A DNA stretch of 58,961 bases from an uncultured Gammaproteobacteria bacterium (GTDB taxonomy: Bacteria > Pseudomonadota > Gammaproteobacteria > Eutrophobiales > Eutrophobiaceae). The notes beneath the pieces were generated by a model. That model was not told the DNA's origin. It was given only the letters and a program-made list of their open reading frames with translations, and made no database searches. The position numbers were made by a program, and so were the translations under genes. Shown in pieces: positions 25,504 to 36,018 of this stretch (positions within the stretch are counted from its first letter, which is position 1; each line of letters opens with the position of its first letter). The stretch is taken from NCBI GenBank assembly GCA_943788815.1, contig CALSRS010000002.1:1-58961 (forward strand), written 5' to 3'.

Positions 25504-28500
25504 CGCTGTTCAGCACGGGCAATCAGATTATCAAGTTTTTGTTCCACCGTATTTCGCGCCTGGGTGCCCTGCGCTAATAATTTGTAAAACAAAGGGACAA
25601 TAAACAAAGTAAATACTGTAGCAAACATGATTCCTGAAAAGATAACTATCCCCAGAACAGTGCGGCTTTCAGCTCCGGCACCGCTGGATAAAATTAGTGG
25701 CAGCGCACCAATCGAGGTTGAGATGGTCGTCATGACGACAGGTCTAAAACGTGTCCTGGCACCTTTTATTATTGCCTCATTAAATGGTAATCCTTTATCA
25801 CGCAACTGATTAATAAACTCAACGATAAGTATACCGTTCTTGGCGGCGATACCCACTAGCATAACCATGCCTATCTGACTGTATATGTTCATGGTGCTCC
25901 CGGTTAGATGAAGACCCACCAAACCACCAAAAATTGCCATTGGAACGGTAATCATAATAACCATGGGATGAATGAAACTTTCAAATTGGGCTGCCAGCAC
26001 AAGATAAACCACCAATAGTGCAATACCAAATGTAAATATCAGACTTCCAGAGGCCTCCTTGAATTCTAATGATTCTCCTTTATAGTCGATATGCGCTTCC
26101 TGTGGCAGATTTTCATGAACCACATTTTCAAGAAAGCTCAGAGCATCTCCCAGTGAGTAACCTGGTGCCAAATTTGCACTGATTGTCATTGCCCTGTAAC
26201 GATTATATCTATTCAACACACCGGGACCGGCGGAATTTTCAATGATGGTAAGGTTTGTTAAGGGGATCAGTTTTCCAGTGCGGTCAGACCTGACAAATAT
26301 ATTTGCCATGTCATCTGGTGTCGCACGCTGGTCATCCTTTGCCTGCAACACCACATCATATTCTTCCCCATCTACATTATAGGTAGTGACTTGCTGCTCC
26401 GTCATCATATTGGAAAGGGTACGACCAATGGTGCGTATAGATACACCTAGTTCTGCTGCACGGTCTTTGTTGATTCTGACGACAACCTGAGGCTGTGTCT
26501 CTTTCAGGTCAAAGTCTACCTGTACCAGACCTGGATTTTCGCCCGCGTGCTCGAGAATTATGTCACGCCAATAGGCAAGATCTTCGTAAGTTGGACCACC
26601 TAATACAAATTGCACTGGCTGGCCACCACCCCGACGAGACAATCCGGAACGCTTGGCCACAAATACACGAACCCCCGGTATTTTTCTCCATTCTGATGAA
26701 ACTGCCTGCATTATTTCATCTGTAGTGGAGGATCTTTCAGACCAGGGACTTAAGGCCATCATCCCTATGCCAGAATTGGTATTCCCACTAAACCCAGGAA
26801 AACGAAATAATCCGCGCTGTAATTCTCCAGACTCCAGGAATGGAACCAGAGGTTTTTCCAATTGTGGTAATAGTTCATCGTGTATCCTCGCAAAACTGGT
26901 ACCTTCTGAAGCACTGATTCTGGCACGAAATACGCCCTGATCTTCCTGGGGTGCATATTCCTGCGGAATCTTACCAAACAGTTGATATGCAAATATTGCA
27001 ATGAATATCATAAAAACAATACTCAGCCAGGATGAAGATAATAGTTTCTCTAGAATTGACTGATATAAATCTGATACCCAGCCAAAGAAGCCTGACACCA
27101 GCTTCTCACCCCGACCTTCATCGCTATGCGGTAAGAGTATCTTGGAGCACAACATAGGGACTAGAGAAAGAGCGAGGATACTGGAAAATATTACAGCAGC
27201 AGCGACTGTCACTGCCAGTTCTGAAAAAATTCTACCCACATTATCAGTTAAAAAGATAATGGGCACAAAGACGGCGACAAGAACTATTGTAGTCGCAATG
27301 ACTGCAAAAGATACCTGCCTTACTCCCTTATATGCAGCGAGCAATGGAGTTTCACCCAATTCAATTCGTCGATGGATGTTTTCAAGTACGACAATGGAAT
27401 CATCAACAACCAGACCTATGGATAAAACTAAGGCAAGTAAAGTGATCAAATTCACAGAATAACCAAAGATAGCCAGAACAGTGAAGGCAGAAACAAGACA
27501 GATGGGAATCGTCAACAAAGGAATAAACATTGTGCGCAAGCTGCCGAGAAAAACCAGTATCACTATTCCCACCAGGACAGTCGCCAATCCTATTGTTTGA
27601 TAAACATTATTGATTGCCTCGCGAATAAAAAGGGAATCGTCTGATGAATAGATCAGTGATATACCATCCGGAAGTTCCTGATTGATCCTTTCAACTTCTA
27701 ATTTGACTGCCTCTAGTACTTCCAGGGTATTCGCAGTAGATTGTTTTACTATTCCAATACCCACCATATCTTCACCATTGGTACGGAAAATCACCCTGGG
27801 GTTCCTTTCAGCGACACCTACTTGTGCCACTTCACCAAGTCGAACCAGATGTCCATCATCACCTCGACGGATTACCAGGGATCTAAAATCATCTACTGTA
27901 GAATAATTTTTTGCTATTCTGGCGACAAATTCCTTATCACGGGACTCCAGTCTCCCTGCCGGCAATTCTATATTCTCCCTTAGCAGCGCATTTTGAACAT
28001 CAATTACAGTTAAATTGCGTGCGGCCAGTGCCATCCTGTCCATCCATATACGCATGGATGGCCTGCTTGCCTGAAAATAATTGACCTGGGACACCCCCGA
28101 GATAACGGAGAACCTGTCTATGATAAAGCGCTCAACAAAATCTGTAGCCTCCATCATGGACATAGCGCCGCCCGTTGCCAAATTCATCCACAATATGGGT
28201 TGTGCGTCTGCATCTCGTTTTGAAATTCGGGGTGTTTCAATGTCGTCAGGAAAACGCCGCTGCACAGAAGAAATTCGATCTCGCAGATCATTCGTAGCAT
28301 TGTCAATATCACGATCTAGATTAAATTCCACGGTAACGCTCGAACGACCATCACGACTGCTTGAGGTAATGTTATTTATTCCTGCAACTCCGCTGATTTC
28401 CCCCTCTAGAACCTGGGTAATTCGTGATTCGACTATATCTGCTGATGCCCCCGGGTATTCAGTAATAATCGAGACCACAGGCGGACTAATGTTGGGGTAT

Positions 28501-28607
28501 TCACGAATGGATAACTGCATAAACGCCAGTATGCCCAGCACCGTAAGCAGGAGGCTTAAAACCGTAGCAAAGACTGGCCTCTTAACTGATGTGTCTGAAA
28601 GCCACAT
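25500..28607 (-). CDS. RND-family efflux pump inner-membrane transporter (HAE1/AcrB-like)
   Basis: 1,035 residues, full length, with twelve expected membrane helices and two large periplasmic loops. It begins MWLSDTSVKRPVFATVLS, typical of this family. Proton-relay residues are visible: the Asp pair in LVVDDSIVVLEN (about 401-402) and the Lys in AAKNGILIVEF (about 922). It exports drugs or other amphiphiles by proton antiport with the adaptor encoded 2 bp upstream. No outer-membrane TolC-type gene is in the window. Substrate is not predictable. Its TAG stop overlaps the TAA of the convergent TIGR02444 gene. Confidence 0.94.
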   Translation of the reverse strand: MWLSDTSVKRPVFATVLSLLLTVLGILAFMQLSIREYPNISPPVVSIITEYPGASADIVESRITQVLEGEISGVAGINNITSSSRDGRSSVTVEFNLDRDIDNATNDLRDRISSVQRRFPDDIETPRISKRDADAQPILWMNLATGGAMSMMEATDFVERFIIDRFSVISGVSQVNYFQASRPSMRIWMDRMALAARNLTVIDVQNALLRENIELPAGRLESRDKEFVARIAKNYSTVDDFRSLVIRRGDDGHLVRLGEVAQVGVAERNPRVIFRTNGEDMVGIGIVKQSTANTLEVLEAVKLEVERINQELPDGISLIYSSDDSLFIREAINNVYQTIGLATVLVGIVILVFLGSLRTMFIPLLTIPICLVSAFTVLAIFGYSVNLITLLALVLSIGLVVDDSIVVLENIHRRIELGETPLLAAYKGVRQVSFAVIATTIVLVAVFVPIIFLTDNVGRIFSELAVTVAAAVIFSSILALSLVPMLCSKILLPHSDEGRGEKLVSGFFGWVSDLYQSILEKLLSSSWLSIVFMIFIAIFAYQLFGKIPQEYAPQEDQGVFRARISASEGTSFARIHDELLPQLEKPLVPFLESGELQRGLFRFPGFSGNTNSGIGMMALSPWSERSSTTDEIMQAVSSEWRKIPGVRVFVAKRSGLSRRGGGQPVQFVLGGPTYEDLAYWRDIILEHAGENPGLVQVDFDLKETQPQVVVRINKDRAAELGVSIRTIGRTLSNMMTEQQVTTYNVDGEEYDVVLQAKDDQRATPDDMANIFVRSDRTGKLIPLTNLTIIENSAGPGVLNRYNRYRAMTISANLAPGYSLGDALSFLENVVHENLPQEAHIDYKGESLEFKEASGSLIFTFGIALLVVYLVLAAQFESFIHPMVIMITVPMAIFGGLVGLHLTGSTMNIYSQIGMVMLVGIAAKNGILIVEFINQLRDKGLPFNEAIIKGARTRFRPVVMTTISTSIGALPLILSSGAGAESRTVLGIVIFSGIMFATVFTLFIVPLFYKLLAQGTQARNTVEQKLDNLIARAEQR

Positions 28608-28609
28608 AG

Positions 28610-29728
28610 CTAGCCTGTCTCAGGTCGTATTGTTGTCTTGGCTTGACTTAAATTCAATTTGGCCTGCTCATCCAATCTAAATGGCGCCTTGTCTTGAAGC
28701 TTAAATCCACCCTCAATTATGACTCGTTCACCTTCGAGCAACCCACTAATGACTTCTACATATCCGAACTTTCTTGAACCAATTTCAATAACCCTGCGGT
28801 GAGCCAACCCATCTTCACCGGCGATAAACACATGACTTTGACTTCCGGTTTGAATAAATGCAGATTCGGGAATAACCAAGGCATTACGCTCATTTGTTAT
28901 TACCTTAACGGTCATTAACATTCCGGGCCTTAACTTGTTCTCATTATTTTGAATGGTCGCACGTATGTTTGCCGCTCGGGTATCCGGGTCTATCCTGTTA
29001 CCGATGGAACTTATGACACCATCAAATTCAGTATCTTTCCAGGTGTCACTAATGGCGACAATCCTGAAACCTGGTTCAACAGCCCCGAGGAAAAGCTCTG
29101 GTATTGAAAAATCTAGTTTGATGATGGAGATATCATCCAGGGTCGTAATCACAGTGTTAGATGTAAGTAGTGTTCCAGGGCTAATTTCTCTGAAACCGAG
29201 TATTCCACTAAATGGCGCTCGTATTAATCGGTCATTCATTCTAGCCGTGAGGGCATTAAACCGGGCATTCGCTGCCTCTTCTCTGGCAATGGCTTCATCC
29301 ATTACAGACTTGGATGTTAATCCCTTATCGCCCAATTCCATTTGTCGCCTTAATTGTCGCCTGGCCTCGTCAAGATTTGCCTGAGCTTCAGCAAGCAATG
29401 CTGATTCCTCATTATTGGTCATTTCAATAAGAATCTGCCCTGCTTCCACGTGGTCACCATCATCAAAATGCACCTGACTGACGGTATCTGTTACCTTGGA
29501 AATCACTGACACAGATTCATTTGCCAGAGCAGTACCAATTGATTCAATCGAATCAGATATTTGCATGTATTTAACTGCTTCCACAGTAACAATTTCAGGC
29601 ATACGAGCTCGGGAACGTGGACGATCACCTTCACTTACAGTCTCCATATCTTTTGAAGATTGGTCAAAATAAACCCAACCTGCCGCGACAAAGATGACGG
29701 TAAAACCAGCAAAGATTAGTGCTCGCAT
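28610..29728 (-). CDS. RND efflux periplasmic adaptor (membrane fusion protein)
   Basis: 372 residues. An N-terminal membrane anchor (RALIFAGFTVIFVAAGWVYF) is followed by a biotinyl-lipoyl half (VHFDDGDHVEAGQILIEM), a helical hairpin (EAQANLDEARRQL), the second lipoyl half (IRAPFSGILGFREISPG) and beta-barrel segments (RPGMLMTVKV). It links the inner-membrane pump to an outer-membrane channel. The gene lies 2 bp ahead of the pump gene, so they form an operon, with a candidate promoter just upstream. Confidence 0.93.
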   Translation of the reverse strand: MRALIFAGFTVIFVAAGWVYFDQSSKDMETVSEGDRPRSRARMPEIVTVEAVKYMQISDSIESIGTALANESVSVISKVTDTVSQVHFDDGDHVEAGQILIEMTNNEESALLAEAQANLDEARRQLRRQMELGDKGLTSKSVMDEAIAREEAANARFNALTARMNDRLIRAPFSGILGFREISPGTLLTSNTVITTLDDISIIKLDFSIPELFLGAVEPGFRIVAISDTWKDTEFDGVISSIGNRIDPDTRAANIRATIQNNENKLRPGMLMTVKVITNERNALVIPESAFIQTGSQSHVFIAGEDGLAHRRVIEIGSRKFGYVEVISGLLEGERVIIEGGFKLQDKAPFRLDEQAKLNLSQAKTTIRPETG

Positions 29729-29746
29729 AATGATATAACCACACGC

Positions 29747-29775
29747 AATTTAAATTTCGACGAAGTGTACGTCAA
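29747..29775 (-). promoter_or_regulatory. Candidate sigma-70 promoter of the RND adaptor-pump operon
   Basis: On the minus strand TTGACG (29770-29775), a 17-bp spacer and TAAATT (29747-29752). The -35 matches consensus at five of six positions, the -10 at four of six, with ideal spacing. The predicted start gives a very short leader before ATG at 29728, and no clear Shine-Dalgarno is seen. Confidence 0.4.
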
Positions 29776-29940
29776 TAATTGTGAAAATTCTGTGTAGAAA
29801 TTACTGTCGATGTACAGAAGGAATTGACTAGCTAAAACGAAAAATGCTGACTTTATGCGAGGAAGTGAGAAAGATTGCAAAATACAAACAATCAAATAAC
29901 TTTTATTACCACTTAATTATCATATAGTTACAAAATATTT

Positions 29941-30516
29941 TTAATCTAGTTTAGATATTATATCCTTGGTCGCTCGCCTGCGCTGAACAGGCACTTTTGC
30001 AGGATAACCGTACCAGAACAGACCCACTACCCTACGCTTATTTTTATTAATCTTTAATAACTCATAAAATCTATCGTCACGAGTAACATCTCCGGTGGTC
30101 CATTTCACACCAATACCTTCACTCCATAGAGACAACATCAGGTTCTGGGCAGCACAGCAGGTGGCAGCATAATTTTCCTCTTGAACTATGGGATCTGAAG
30201 AAATGTCATGAGTTAATACAAACCAGCCAGGGATCGCATCCAGACGTTTTCTGGTGGATAAGCGTATATTTTCACTTCTCCCCGTTGATTTAATCTCTAC
30301 AATCAACTGAATTATCTTTTCACGCGTCTTTTCACCCAAAAGATAAAAATGCCAGGGCTCTGTCAATCTGTGGTTAGGTGCCCAGCGGGCATGATCAATT
30401 GCAGATATAATTTGTTGCACCGACACTGCCTTATTTTGAAATAAATTAATTGTTCGTCTGGTTTTAATCGTTTCACTTACGACTGCTTTTTGTGCCTGCT
30501 TCACAGAATCTTCCAT
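29941..30516 (-). CDS. Nitroreductase-family protein (YdjA-like)
   Basis: 191-residue FMN-dependent oxidoreductase of the small YdjA-like branch. RRTINLFQNKAVS near the N-terminus, ARWAPNHRLTEPWHF (FMN contact), AATCCAAQNLMLSLWSEGIGVKW and the late GLFWYGYPA segment match the family. Physiological substrate is unknown; members reduce nitro or quinone compounds with NAD(P)H. It is transcribed away from the MacAB-like genes, separated from them by 216 bp. Confidence 0.88.
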   Translation of the reverse strand: MEDSVKQAQKAVVSETIKTRRTINLFQNKAVSVQQIISAIDHARWAPNHRLTEPWHFYLLGEKTREKIIQLIVEIKSTGRSENIRLSTRKRLDAIPGWFVLTHDISSDPIVQEENYAATCCAAQNLMLSLWSEGIGVKWTTGDVTRDDRFYELLKINKNKRRVVGLFWYGYPAKVPVQRRRATKDIISKLD

Positions 30517-30732
30517 TAATTAATCACCTGATATTTACCTGCTGCATAAAATGATATTTTGCAAATACCATACAATTTCTAACATTATGAATATATAATG
30601 AAAAACCCGTCTTTTTAAACTTTTTTACAGGATAATTGCCTAATATTCAGTCGAATATACAAGGATTAGTATATTGATAGAAGTAATATTCAACCAGCTG
30701 TTAATAGTCGTATTGAGAGATAACAGATTTTT

Positions 30733-31419
30733 ATGAGTGAAGAGATCATTATCACCAGTGATTTGCAACGTACCTATAAAATGGGTGGCGAAATCATCCA
30801 TGCATTGAAAAACTTTAACATCTCGATCAAGCGTGAGGAATATGTTGCTATCATGGGGACCTCAGGTTCTGGCAAATCCACCTTGATGAACCTCATAGGT
30901 TGTCTTGATTCTCCCACGAAAGGCAATTACTGGCTCAATGGAAAATTGGTCTCCGAACTCAGCAATCGTCAATTGGCAAGTATTCGAAATGAGGAGATAG
31001 GTTTTATTTTCCAGACATTTAATTTGCTACCACGCATGGATGCCTTACATAATGTTGAGTTACCCCTGATATATCGAGGGCTGGGACGTAAGCAACGTCT
31101 AGAAAAAGCAAAAGAAGCATTGGTACAGGTCGGATTACAGGATCGTATGAATCATCGGCCAAATGAGATGTCAGGAGGACAAAGACAACGAGTTGCTGTT
31201 GCCAGGGCACTTGTTACCAAACCAAGTATTATTCTGGCCGATGAGCCCACAGGCAACCTGGACTCAAAGACTAGCGATGAAATTATGTCATTACTAGATA
31301 CTTTAAATAAGGAAGGACACACCATTATTTTAGTTACACACGAAGCAGACATCGCTGCTCATGCAAAACGATCAATTCATCTTGTCGATGGATTGATTCA
31401 AAGTGATTCTCTTAATTAA
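30733..31419 (+). CDS. MacB/LolD-type ABC transporter ATP-binding protein
   Basis: 228-residue ATPase. Walker A is GTSGSGKST (42-50), the Q-loop [10 protein letters not shown], the signature [15 protein letters not shown] (about 145) and Walker [13 protein letters not shown] (about 165-176), the last motif being typical of MacB/LolD/FtsE ATPases. It is followed without a gap (TAAATG) by the adaptor gene and then by the permease, so the three make one export system. A GAGAGA Shine-Dalgarno lies about 17 nt before the ATG, and weaker sites are closer. Confidence 0.92.
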   Translation: MSEEIIITSDLQRTYKMGGEIIHALKNFNISIKREEYVAIMGTSGSGKSTLMNLIGCLDSPTKGNYWLNGKLVSELSNRQLASIRNEEIGFIFQTFNLLPRMDALHNVELPLIYRGLGRKQRLEKAKEALVQVGLQDRMNHRPNEMSGGQRQRVAVARALVTKPSIILADEPTGNLDSKTSDEIMSLLDTLNKEGHTIILVTHEADIAAHAKRSIHLVDGLIQSDSLN

Positions 31420-32862
31420 ATGAGAAGAAAATTGAAATCCATGCGCTTTTTTATCGGTATATTCACCATCGTCATCCTATCAGCATGTGATCAACCTGAA
31501 GAAATTCAGACAGATCTGTATGAGACAGCTATCGCAAACTATAGAAGCATTGAAATTTCTGTAGAAGCGGCGGGTATTATCGAACCAGAAATAACCATTG
31601 AAGTGAAATCTAAAGCATCTGGTGAAGTTCTTGTATTAACTGCAGAGACGGGTGATTTTGTTGAGGAAGGCACCTTACTGGTTCAAATTGATAAGCGCAC
31701 GCCAAGGAACCTGGTAGATCAATCCAGTGCTGATCTTGAAGCCTCGGTTGCCAGACAAAAAATTGCTGAATCTCAGATAAACCGCAGCAAAACATTGTTA
31801 GACAAAAACATTATCACTGATACTGAATATGAAACTGCTCAACTTGAATTGGCCAATGCGAAAGCCCTGGTCATCAGTCGTCAGGTAGACCTTGAAAATG
31901 CGCGTATAGCTTTAGAAGACACTGATGTTAACGCCCCAATTTCAGGTACAATCATAGAAAAAAATGCAGAGCGAGGACAGGTCATATCTTCTCCCACAAA
32001 AGATGTCGGTGGAGGCACTTTATTATTAAAAATGGCTGATTTGGGATCTGTTCTTGTAAGAACACTGGTGGATGAAACCGATATCGGCAAGATAAAAAAT
32101 AAAATGCCCGTTATAGTAAACGTGGCCGCCTTCCCCAATCAACCCTTCACCGGTGAAGTATTAAAAATAGAACCGCAGGCAACAGTGGAACAAAATGTCA
32201 CCATGTTTCCTGTGATCATTCGTCTTGCCAATCAAAATGGACTGTTAAAGCCTGGGATGAATGCAGAGGTCAAAATAAATATTGCCAGGGCAGAAGATGT
32301 CCTTTCCATCCCAACGATTGCACTCAGGAGTGAACGTGATATTACAACGACCGCAAATGTACTGGGCATGAGTGAATCTGAGCTACGCGCTAAGATTACC
32401 GTAAAAACAGAAGATTCAACTCAAAATTCATCCGATAAAATCCCGACACAAGAGACAGTCAATATAAGAGGACGCGAAGTCCCCATTCCAGAGGGTGTCG
32501 ATTCTGGATTGATAAAATCTGCCATGGAAAAACGTCGTAATGGCGAAACACCTTCTGATACTGAAAGGCAGGCAATGCGAAAGATATTTCAATCATTGGA
32601 AAATCAAGAAAATAATCAAGGTACGTCTAGTTTGGACTATCAGTTTGGTGGTGATTACTGGGTATTACTGGTTGTAAATCAGGAACTCATTCCCATACCC
32701 GTTAAGAGTGGTATTACAGACCTGGAATACAGCCAGATCATTGATGGTATTAATGAAAATGATCAGGTCCTTATCTTACCAAGCTCTGGTTTGATAGAAC
32801 GTCAGGAAAGAATGCAGGAAAGACTCAACCAACGTATGAGTCTTCCCGGCATGGGTAATTAA
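31420..32862 (+). CDS. MacA-like periplasmic adaptor, predicted lipoprotein
   Basis: 480 residues. The N-terminus has a signal with lipobox ILSAC near residue 23, so the protein is probably lipid-anchored, unlike the membrane-helix anchor of typical MacA. Lipoyl halves (VLTAETGDFVEEGTLL and VNAPISGTIIEKNAERG), a coiled hairpin between them and a beta-barrel (KPGMNAEVKI) identify an HlyD/MacA-type adaptor. A polar insert of about 100 residues (about 310-405) interrupts the membrane-proximal part; its role is unknown. It is sandwiched between the ATPase and permease genes. Confidence 0.9.
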   Translation: MRRKLKSMRFFIGIFTIVILSACDQPEEIQTDLYETAIANYRSIEISVEAAGIIEPEITIEVKSKASGEVLVLTAETGDFVEEGTLLVQIDKRTPRNLVDQSSADLEASVARQKIAESQINRSKTLLDKNIITDTEYETAQLELANAKALVISRQVDLENARIALEDTDVNAPISGTIIEKNAERGQVISSPTKDVGGGTLLLKMADLGSVLVRTLVDETDIGKIKNKMPVIVNVAAFPNQPFTGEVLKIEPQATVEQNVTMFPVIIRLANQNGLLKPGMNAEVKINIARAEDVLSIPTIALRSERDITTTANVLGMSESELRAKITVKTEDSTQNSSDKIPTQETVNIRGREVPIPEGVDSGLIKSAMEKRRNGETPSDTERQAMRKIFQSLENQENNQGTSSLDYQFGGDYWVLLVVNQELIPIPVKSGITDLEYSQIIDGINENDQVLILPSSGLIERQERMQERLNQRMSLPGMGN

Positions 32863-32885
32863 GCAACTCAACTAATATCCTGGCT

Positions 32886-34094
32886 ATGGTCATCTTCGAA
32901 ATCATTCGTGTCGCGTTCCAATCAATCATTGCAAACCTGTTTCGCTCAATGTTAACCATGCTCGGCATCATAATTGGCGTCGCGGCAGTCATTACCATGG
33001 TTGCAGTAGGGTCAGGCGCGCAAAGAGCCATCAATGATCAAATTGAATCTTTAGGCGCTAATATACTAAATATCTCATCAAGTCGTTCTTACCGCGGCGG
33101 GATTTCAAGAAATCAAATGACCTTAACCGTCAATGATGCCCAAATGCTTAAAGATGAATCTAAATATATCATGGCCCTGGTTCCTGAAATTGATGGCCGC
33201 GAACAAATAAAATACAAAAATAAAAATATTAATGTCACCGTAGTGGGCACCACCGCAGACTTTGCGCCCGTTAAAGGATTTAAAATTGAATATGGCAATA
33301 TGTTCTCTCTATCTGATGATGATGCCAAACGGCGAGTTGCCGTCCTGGGAGCAGATATCCCAGGTGAGCTAGAGACAAACCCGCATGAATTAATCGGTAG
33401 TATTATCACAATAAAAAATCAGCCCTTTCAGGTGCTCGGCATATTTGAAAAAAAAGGCTCTGTTGGATATCGTAACCCTGACGATGACATCTGGGTCCCC
33501 TTACAAACAGCACAGTATCGGGTACAAGGGACAGATCGTCTTGAAACTATCAGCGCTCAGGTTTCAGAAAGCGTCAGTCTTGAAAAGGCCATTGTTGAGA
33601 TTGAGAGAATACTAAGACGCGAGCATAAACTGCTACCGGGGAAAGACAATGACTTCACCATCACGGACAGCAGAATTTTTCTAAATACTGCACAAGAAGC
33701 AACAAAAATATTTACTTTCCTGCTAGCAAGTATTGCAAGTGTCAGCCTGATTGTCGGTGGCATTGGGATCATGAATATTATGCTAGTATCGGTGACAGAA
33801 CGAACCAAGGAAATTGGAATCCGCATTGCATTGGGTGCAACACGAACTAATATCTTATTCCAATTTCTCGTTGAATCCATGGCATTATGTATCCTTGGCG
33901 GTCTAGTAGGAATTGGTTTAGGCTATGGGGCATCTGCCATGCTAAATGAAATAGCAGGATGGAAAACATTTGTCTCTCCCTCTTCTATTATAATTGCGTT
34001 TGCATTTAGTGGCATCGTTGGTCTGGTATTTGGGCTCTTACCTGCAAGACGTGCTGCCATGTTGGACCCAATAGACGCACTTCGATATGAGTAA
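32886..34094 (+). CDS. MacB-type ABC transporter permease (FtsX-like)
   Basis: 402 residues. One N-terminal helix (FRSMLTMLGIIIGVAAVITMV), a periplasmic MacB_PCD domain of about 220 residues, then three helices at the C-terminus with GGIGIMNIMLVSVTERTKEIGIRIA, a hallmark of the FtsX/MacB fold. It pairs with the separate ATPase encoded two genes upstream; in E. coli MacB the two are fused. The set may export a peptide, lipid or polyketide-like compound. Ends with PARRAAMLDPIDALRYE, the usual family terminus. Confidence 0.93.
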   Translation: MVIFEIIRVAFQSIIANLFRSMLTMLGIIIGVAAVITMVAVGSGAQRAINDQIESLGANILNISSSRSYRGGISRNQMTLTVNDAQMLKDESKYIMALVPEIDGREQIKYKNKNINVTVVGTTADFAPVKGFKIEYGNMFSLSDDDAKRRVAVLGADIPGELETNPHELIGSIITIKNQPFQVLGIFEKKGSVGYRNPDDDIWVPLQTAQYRVQGTDRLETISAQVSESVSLEKAIVEIERILRREHKLLPGKDNDFTITDSRIFLNTAQEATKIFTFLLASIASVSLIVGGIGIMNIMLVSVTERTKEIGIRIALGATRTNILFQFLVESMALCILGGLVGIGLGYGASAMLNEIAGWKTFVSPSSIIIAFAFSGIVGLVFGLLPARRAAMLDPIDALRYE

Positions 34095-34184
34095 TTAACC
34101 ATAGAAAACAATAAGTTACTAAATTACACCTTGCAACTAATCATATATGCTTTTGATATATTTAATCTTAAATTTCCGTAAATA

Positions 34185-35996
34185 ATGCGTGGTTCCAGAC
34201 ATTACTCCTCCAATAAATGGTCAGGGGATTGGCATGTTCTAAAAAGCCTACTCCCATATTTAATGGATTTTCGCATGCGCATTGCCATTGCCATGGCATG
34301 CCTGGTTTTATCAAAAGTTGCCAATATTTCCATACCCTTTGTTTTGAAATACATCGTTGATTCACTCGATACCGTCCAGAATCAGCTTCTCGTTCTACCC
34401 TTATCGCTACTCGTGTTCTACGGAATATTGAGATTCAGCTCGATTATCTTAGGTGAAATTCGCGACACGGTATTCGGTCGTGTGACTGAACATGCGATGC
34501 GACAGATCGGACTGAGGGTATTTAAACATCTACATGAACTCGATATTGCATTCCATTTATCCCGAAAAACCGGCGGATTGTCCAGAGATGTAGAGAGAGG
34601 AACTGCAGGCATTAGTTTTCTCATGCGGTTTTTATTGTTTAATATTATCCCAACCTTACTTGAAATCCTTCTGGTAACGTTCATATTATTTTTCAATTTT
34701 GGCTGGCCTTTTGCATTGGTCATCTTATGCTCAGTCATATGCTATATCGTTTTCTCAATTATAGTCACCGATTGGCGAACCAATTTCGTCAAAAAAATGA
34801 ATGAGATGGACAATAAAACAAATACATTTGCCATTGATAGCCTGCTTAATTTTGAAACGGTCAAATATTTTTCCAATGAAGACCACGAAGCAATGCAATA
34901 TGATAAAAATCTTGCTCAATTAGAAAAAGCCAGAATGGACAACCGATTGTCACTGGTTACGTTGAATTCTGGCCAGGCAATTATTATTTCTGTCTCTATA
35001 ACGATAATAATGGTCCTGGCAGCACAAAGAGTTGTGACGGGTGCAATGACCCTGGGCGACCTGGTACTAGTCAATGCCTATATGCTACAACTATTTTTGC
35101 CATTAAATTTTCTGGGGTTTGTCTACCGTGAAATAAAACGTGCGTTAGCCGATGTAGAGCATATGTTTTCACTATTGGAAACTAAACCCACTGTAACTAA
35201 CCCTACCAGTGATATTAAGATTGAATTTCACGAAGGAAAAATTGAGTTTAAAAATGTTTCATTTTCCTATTCTGAAGATCGTAAAATTATTGATAATGTT
35301 TCGTTTTCACTACCCAAAGGACAAAAATATGCCATTGTTGGGCCTAGCGGATCAGGTAAATCTACCATTGCTCGGTTAATTTTTAGACTCTATGACATTA
35401 ATGCCGGTAATATCTTTATTAATGGTACTGACATTCAGACGGTACCACTTCAAAACCTACGAAAATTAATAGGGATAGTGCCACAAGATACCGTCCTCTT
35501 TAATCAGTCAATATTTTATAATATTTCATATGGCAACCCTGGGGCATCAAGAGAAGATGTCTCAAAAGCAGCAAATATGGCACATTTAAATGAGTTTATC
35601 GCATCATTACCAGATGGTCTTGACACTCTCGTTGGAGAGAGAGGTTTAAAAGTATCCGGGGGGGAGAAGCAACGCATCGCCATTGCTCGTATGCTATTAA
35701 TGAATCCGTCTATTATGGTATTTGATGAAGCTACCTCTTCCCTGGACTCATCTGCTGAAAAAGCTATTGTTAACGCAATCAACGAAATATCTGAAAACAG
35801 TACTTCCATCGTGATCGCGCATCGTCTTTCTACAATTACCGATGCTGATCAAATTATTGTGCTAAGACACGGCAAAATAATTGAGCAGGGAAAACATTTA
35901 GAATTACTTGAAAAGAATGGAACATATTCAAGGTTATGGGAATTACAGCAGCAGTCGTCCTTGACCACAACTGTTTCAGAAAATCTAATTACATAA
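34185..35996 (+). CDS. Atm1/HMT1-type ABC exporter (half-transporter)
   Basis: 603 residues: a six-helix membrane domain (about 25-310) and one nucleotide-binding domain with Walker A GPSGSGKST (about 386), signature VSGGEKQRIAIARM (about 490) and Walker B VFDEATSSLD. The NTAFAID-like NTFAIDSLLNFETVKYFSNE segment in the membrane domain is typical of Atm1/ABCB7-type transporters, which in bacteria export glutathione-metal or related thiol compounds. It works as a homodimer in the inner membrane. It is 90 bp after the MacB-like permease and converges on the SapC gene, 22 bp away. Confidence 0.92.
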   Translation: MRGSRHYSSNKWSGDWHVLKSLLPYLMDFRMRIAIAMACLVLSKVANISIPFVLKYIVDSLDTVQNQLLVLPLSLLVFYGILRFSSIILGEIRDTVFGRVTEHAMRQIGLRVFKHLHELDIAFHLSRKTGGLSRDVERGTAGISFLMRFLLFNIIPTLLEILLVTFILFFNFGWPFALVILCSVICYIVFSIIVTDWRTNFVKKMNEMDNKTNTFAIDSLLNFETVKYFSNEDHEAMQYDKNLAQLEKARMDNRLSLVTLNSGQAIIISVSITIIMVLAAQRVVTGAMTLGDLVLVNAYMLQLFLPLNFLGFVYREIKRALADVEHMFSLLETKPTVTNPTSDIKIEFHEGKIEFKNVSFSYSEDRKIIDNVSFSLPKGQKYAIVGPSGSGKSTIARLIFRLYDINAGNIFINGTDIQTVPLQNLRKLIGIVPQDTVLFNQSIFYNISYGNPGASREDVSKAANMAHLNEFIASLPDGLDTLVGERGLKVSGGEKQRIAIARMLLMNPSIMVFDEATSSLDSSAEKAIVNAINEISENSTSIVIAHRLSTITDADQIIVLRHGKIIEQGKHLELLEKNGTYSRLWELQQQSSLTTTVSENLIT

Positions 35997-36018
35997 ACTG
36001 ATTAATTGATTAGCTATA

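Noticed and set aside
30733-34094. MacB broken into pieces by frameshift
   Set aside because: ATPase and permease are each complete with normal ends and the adaptor gene lies between them; this is a split arrangement, not decay.
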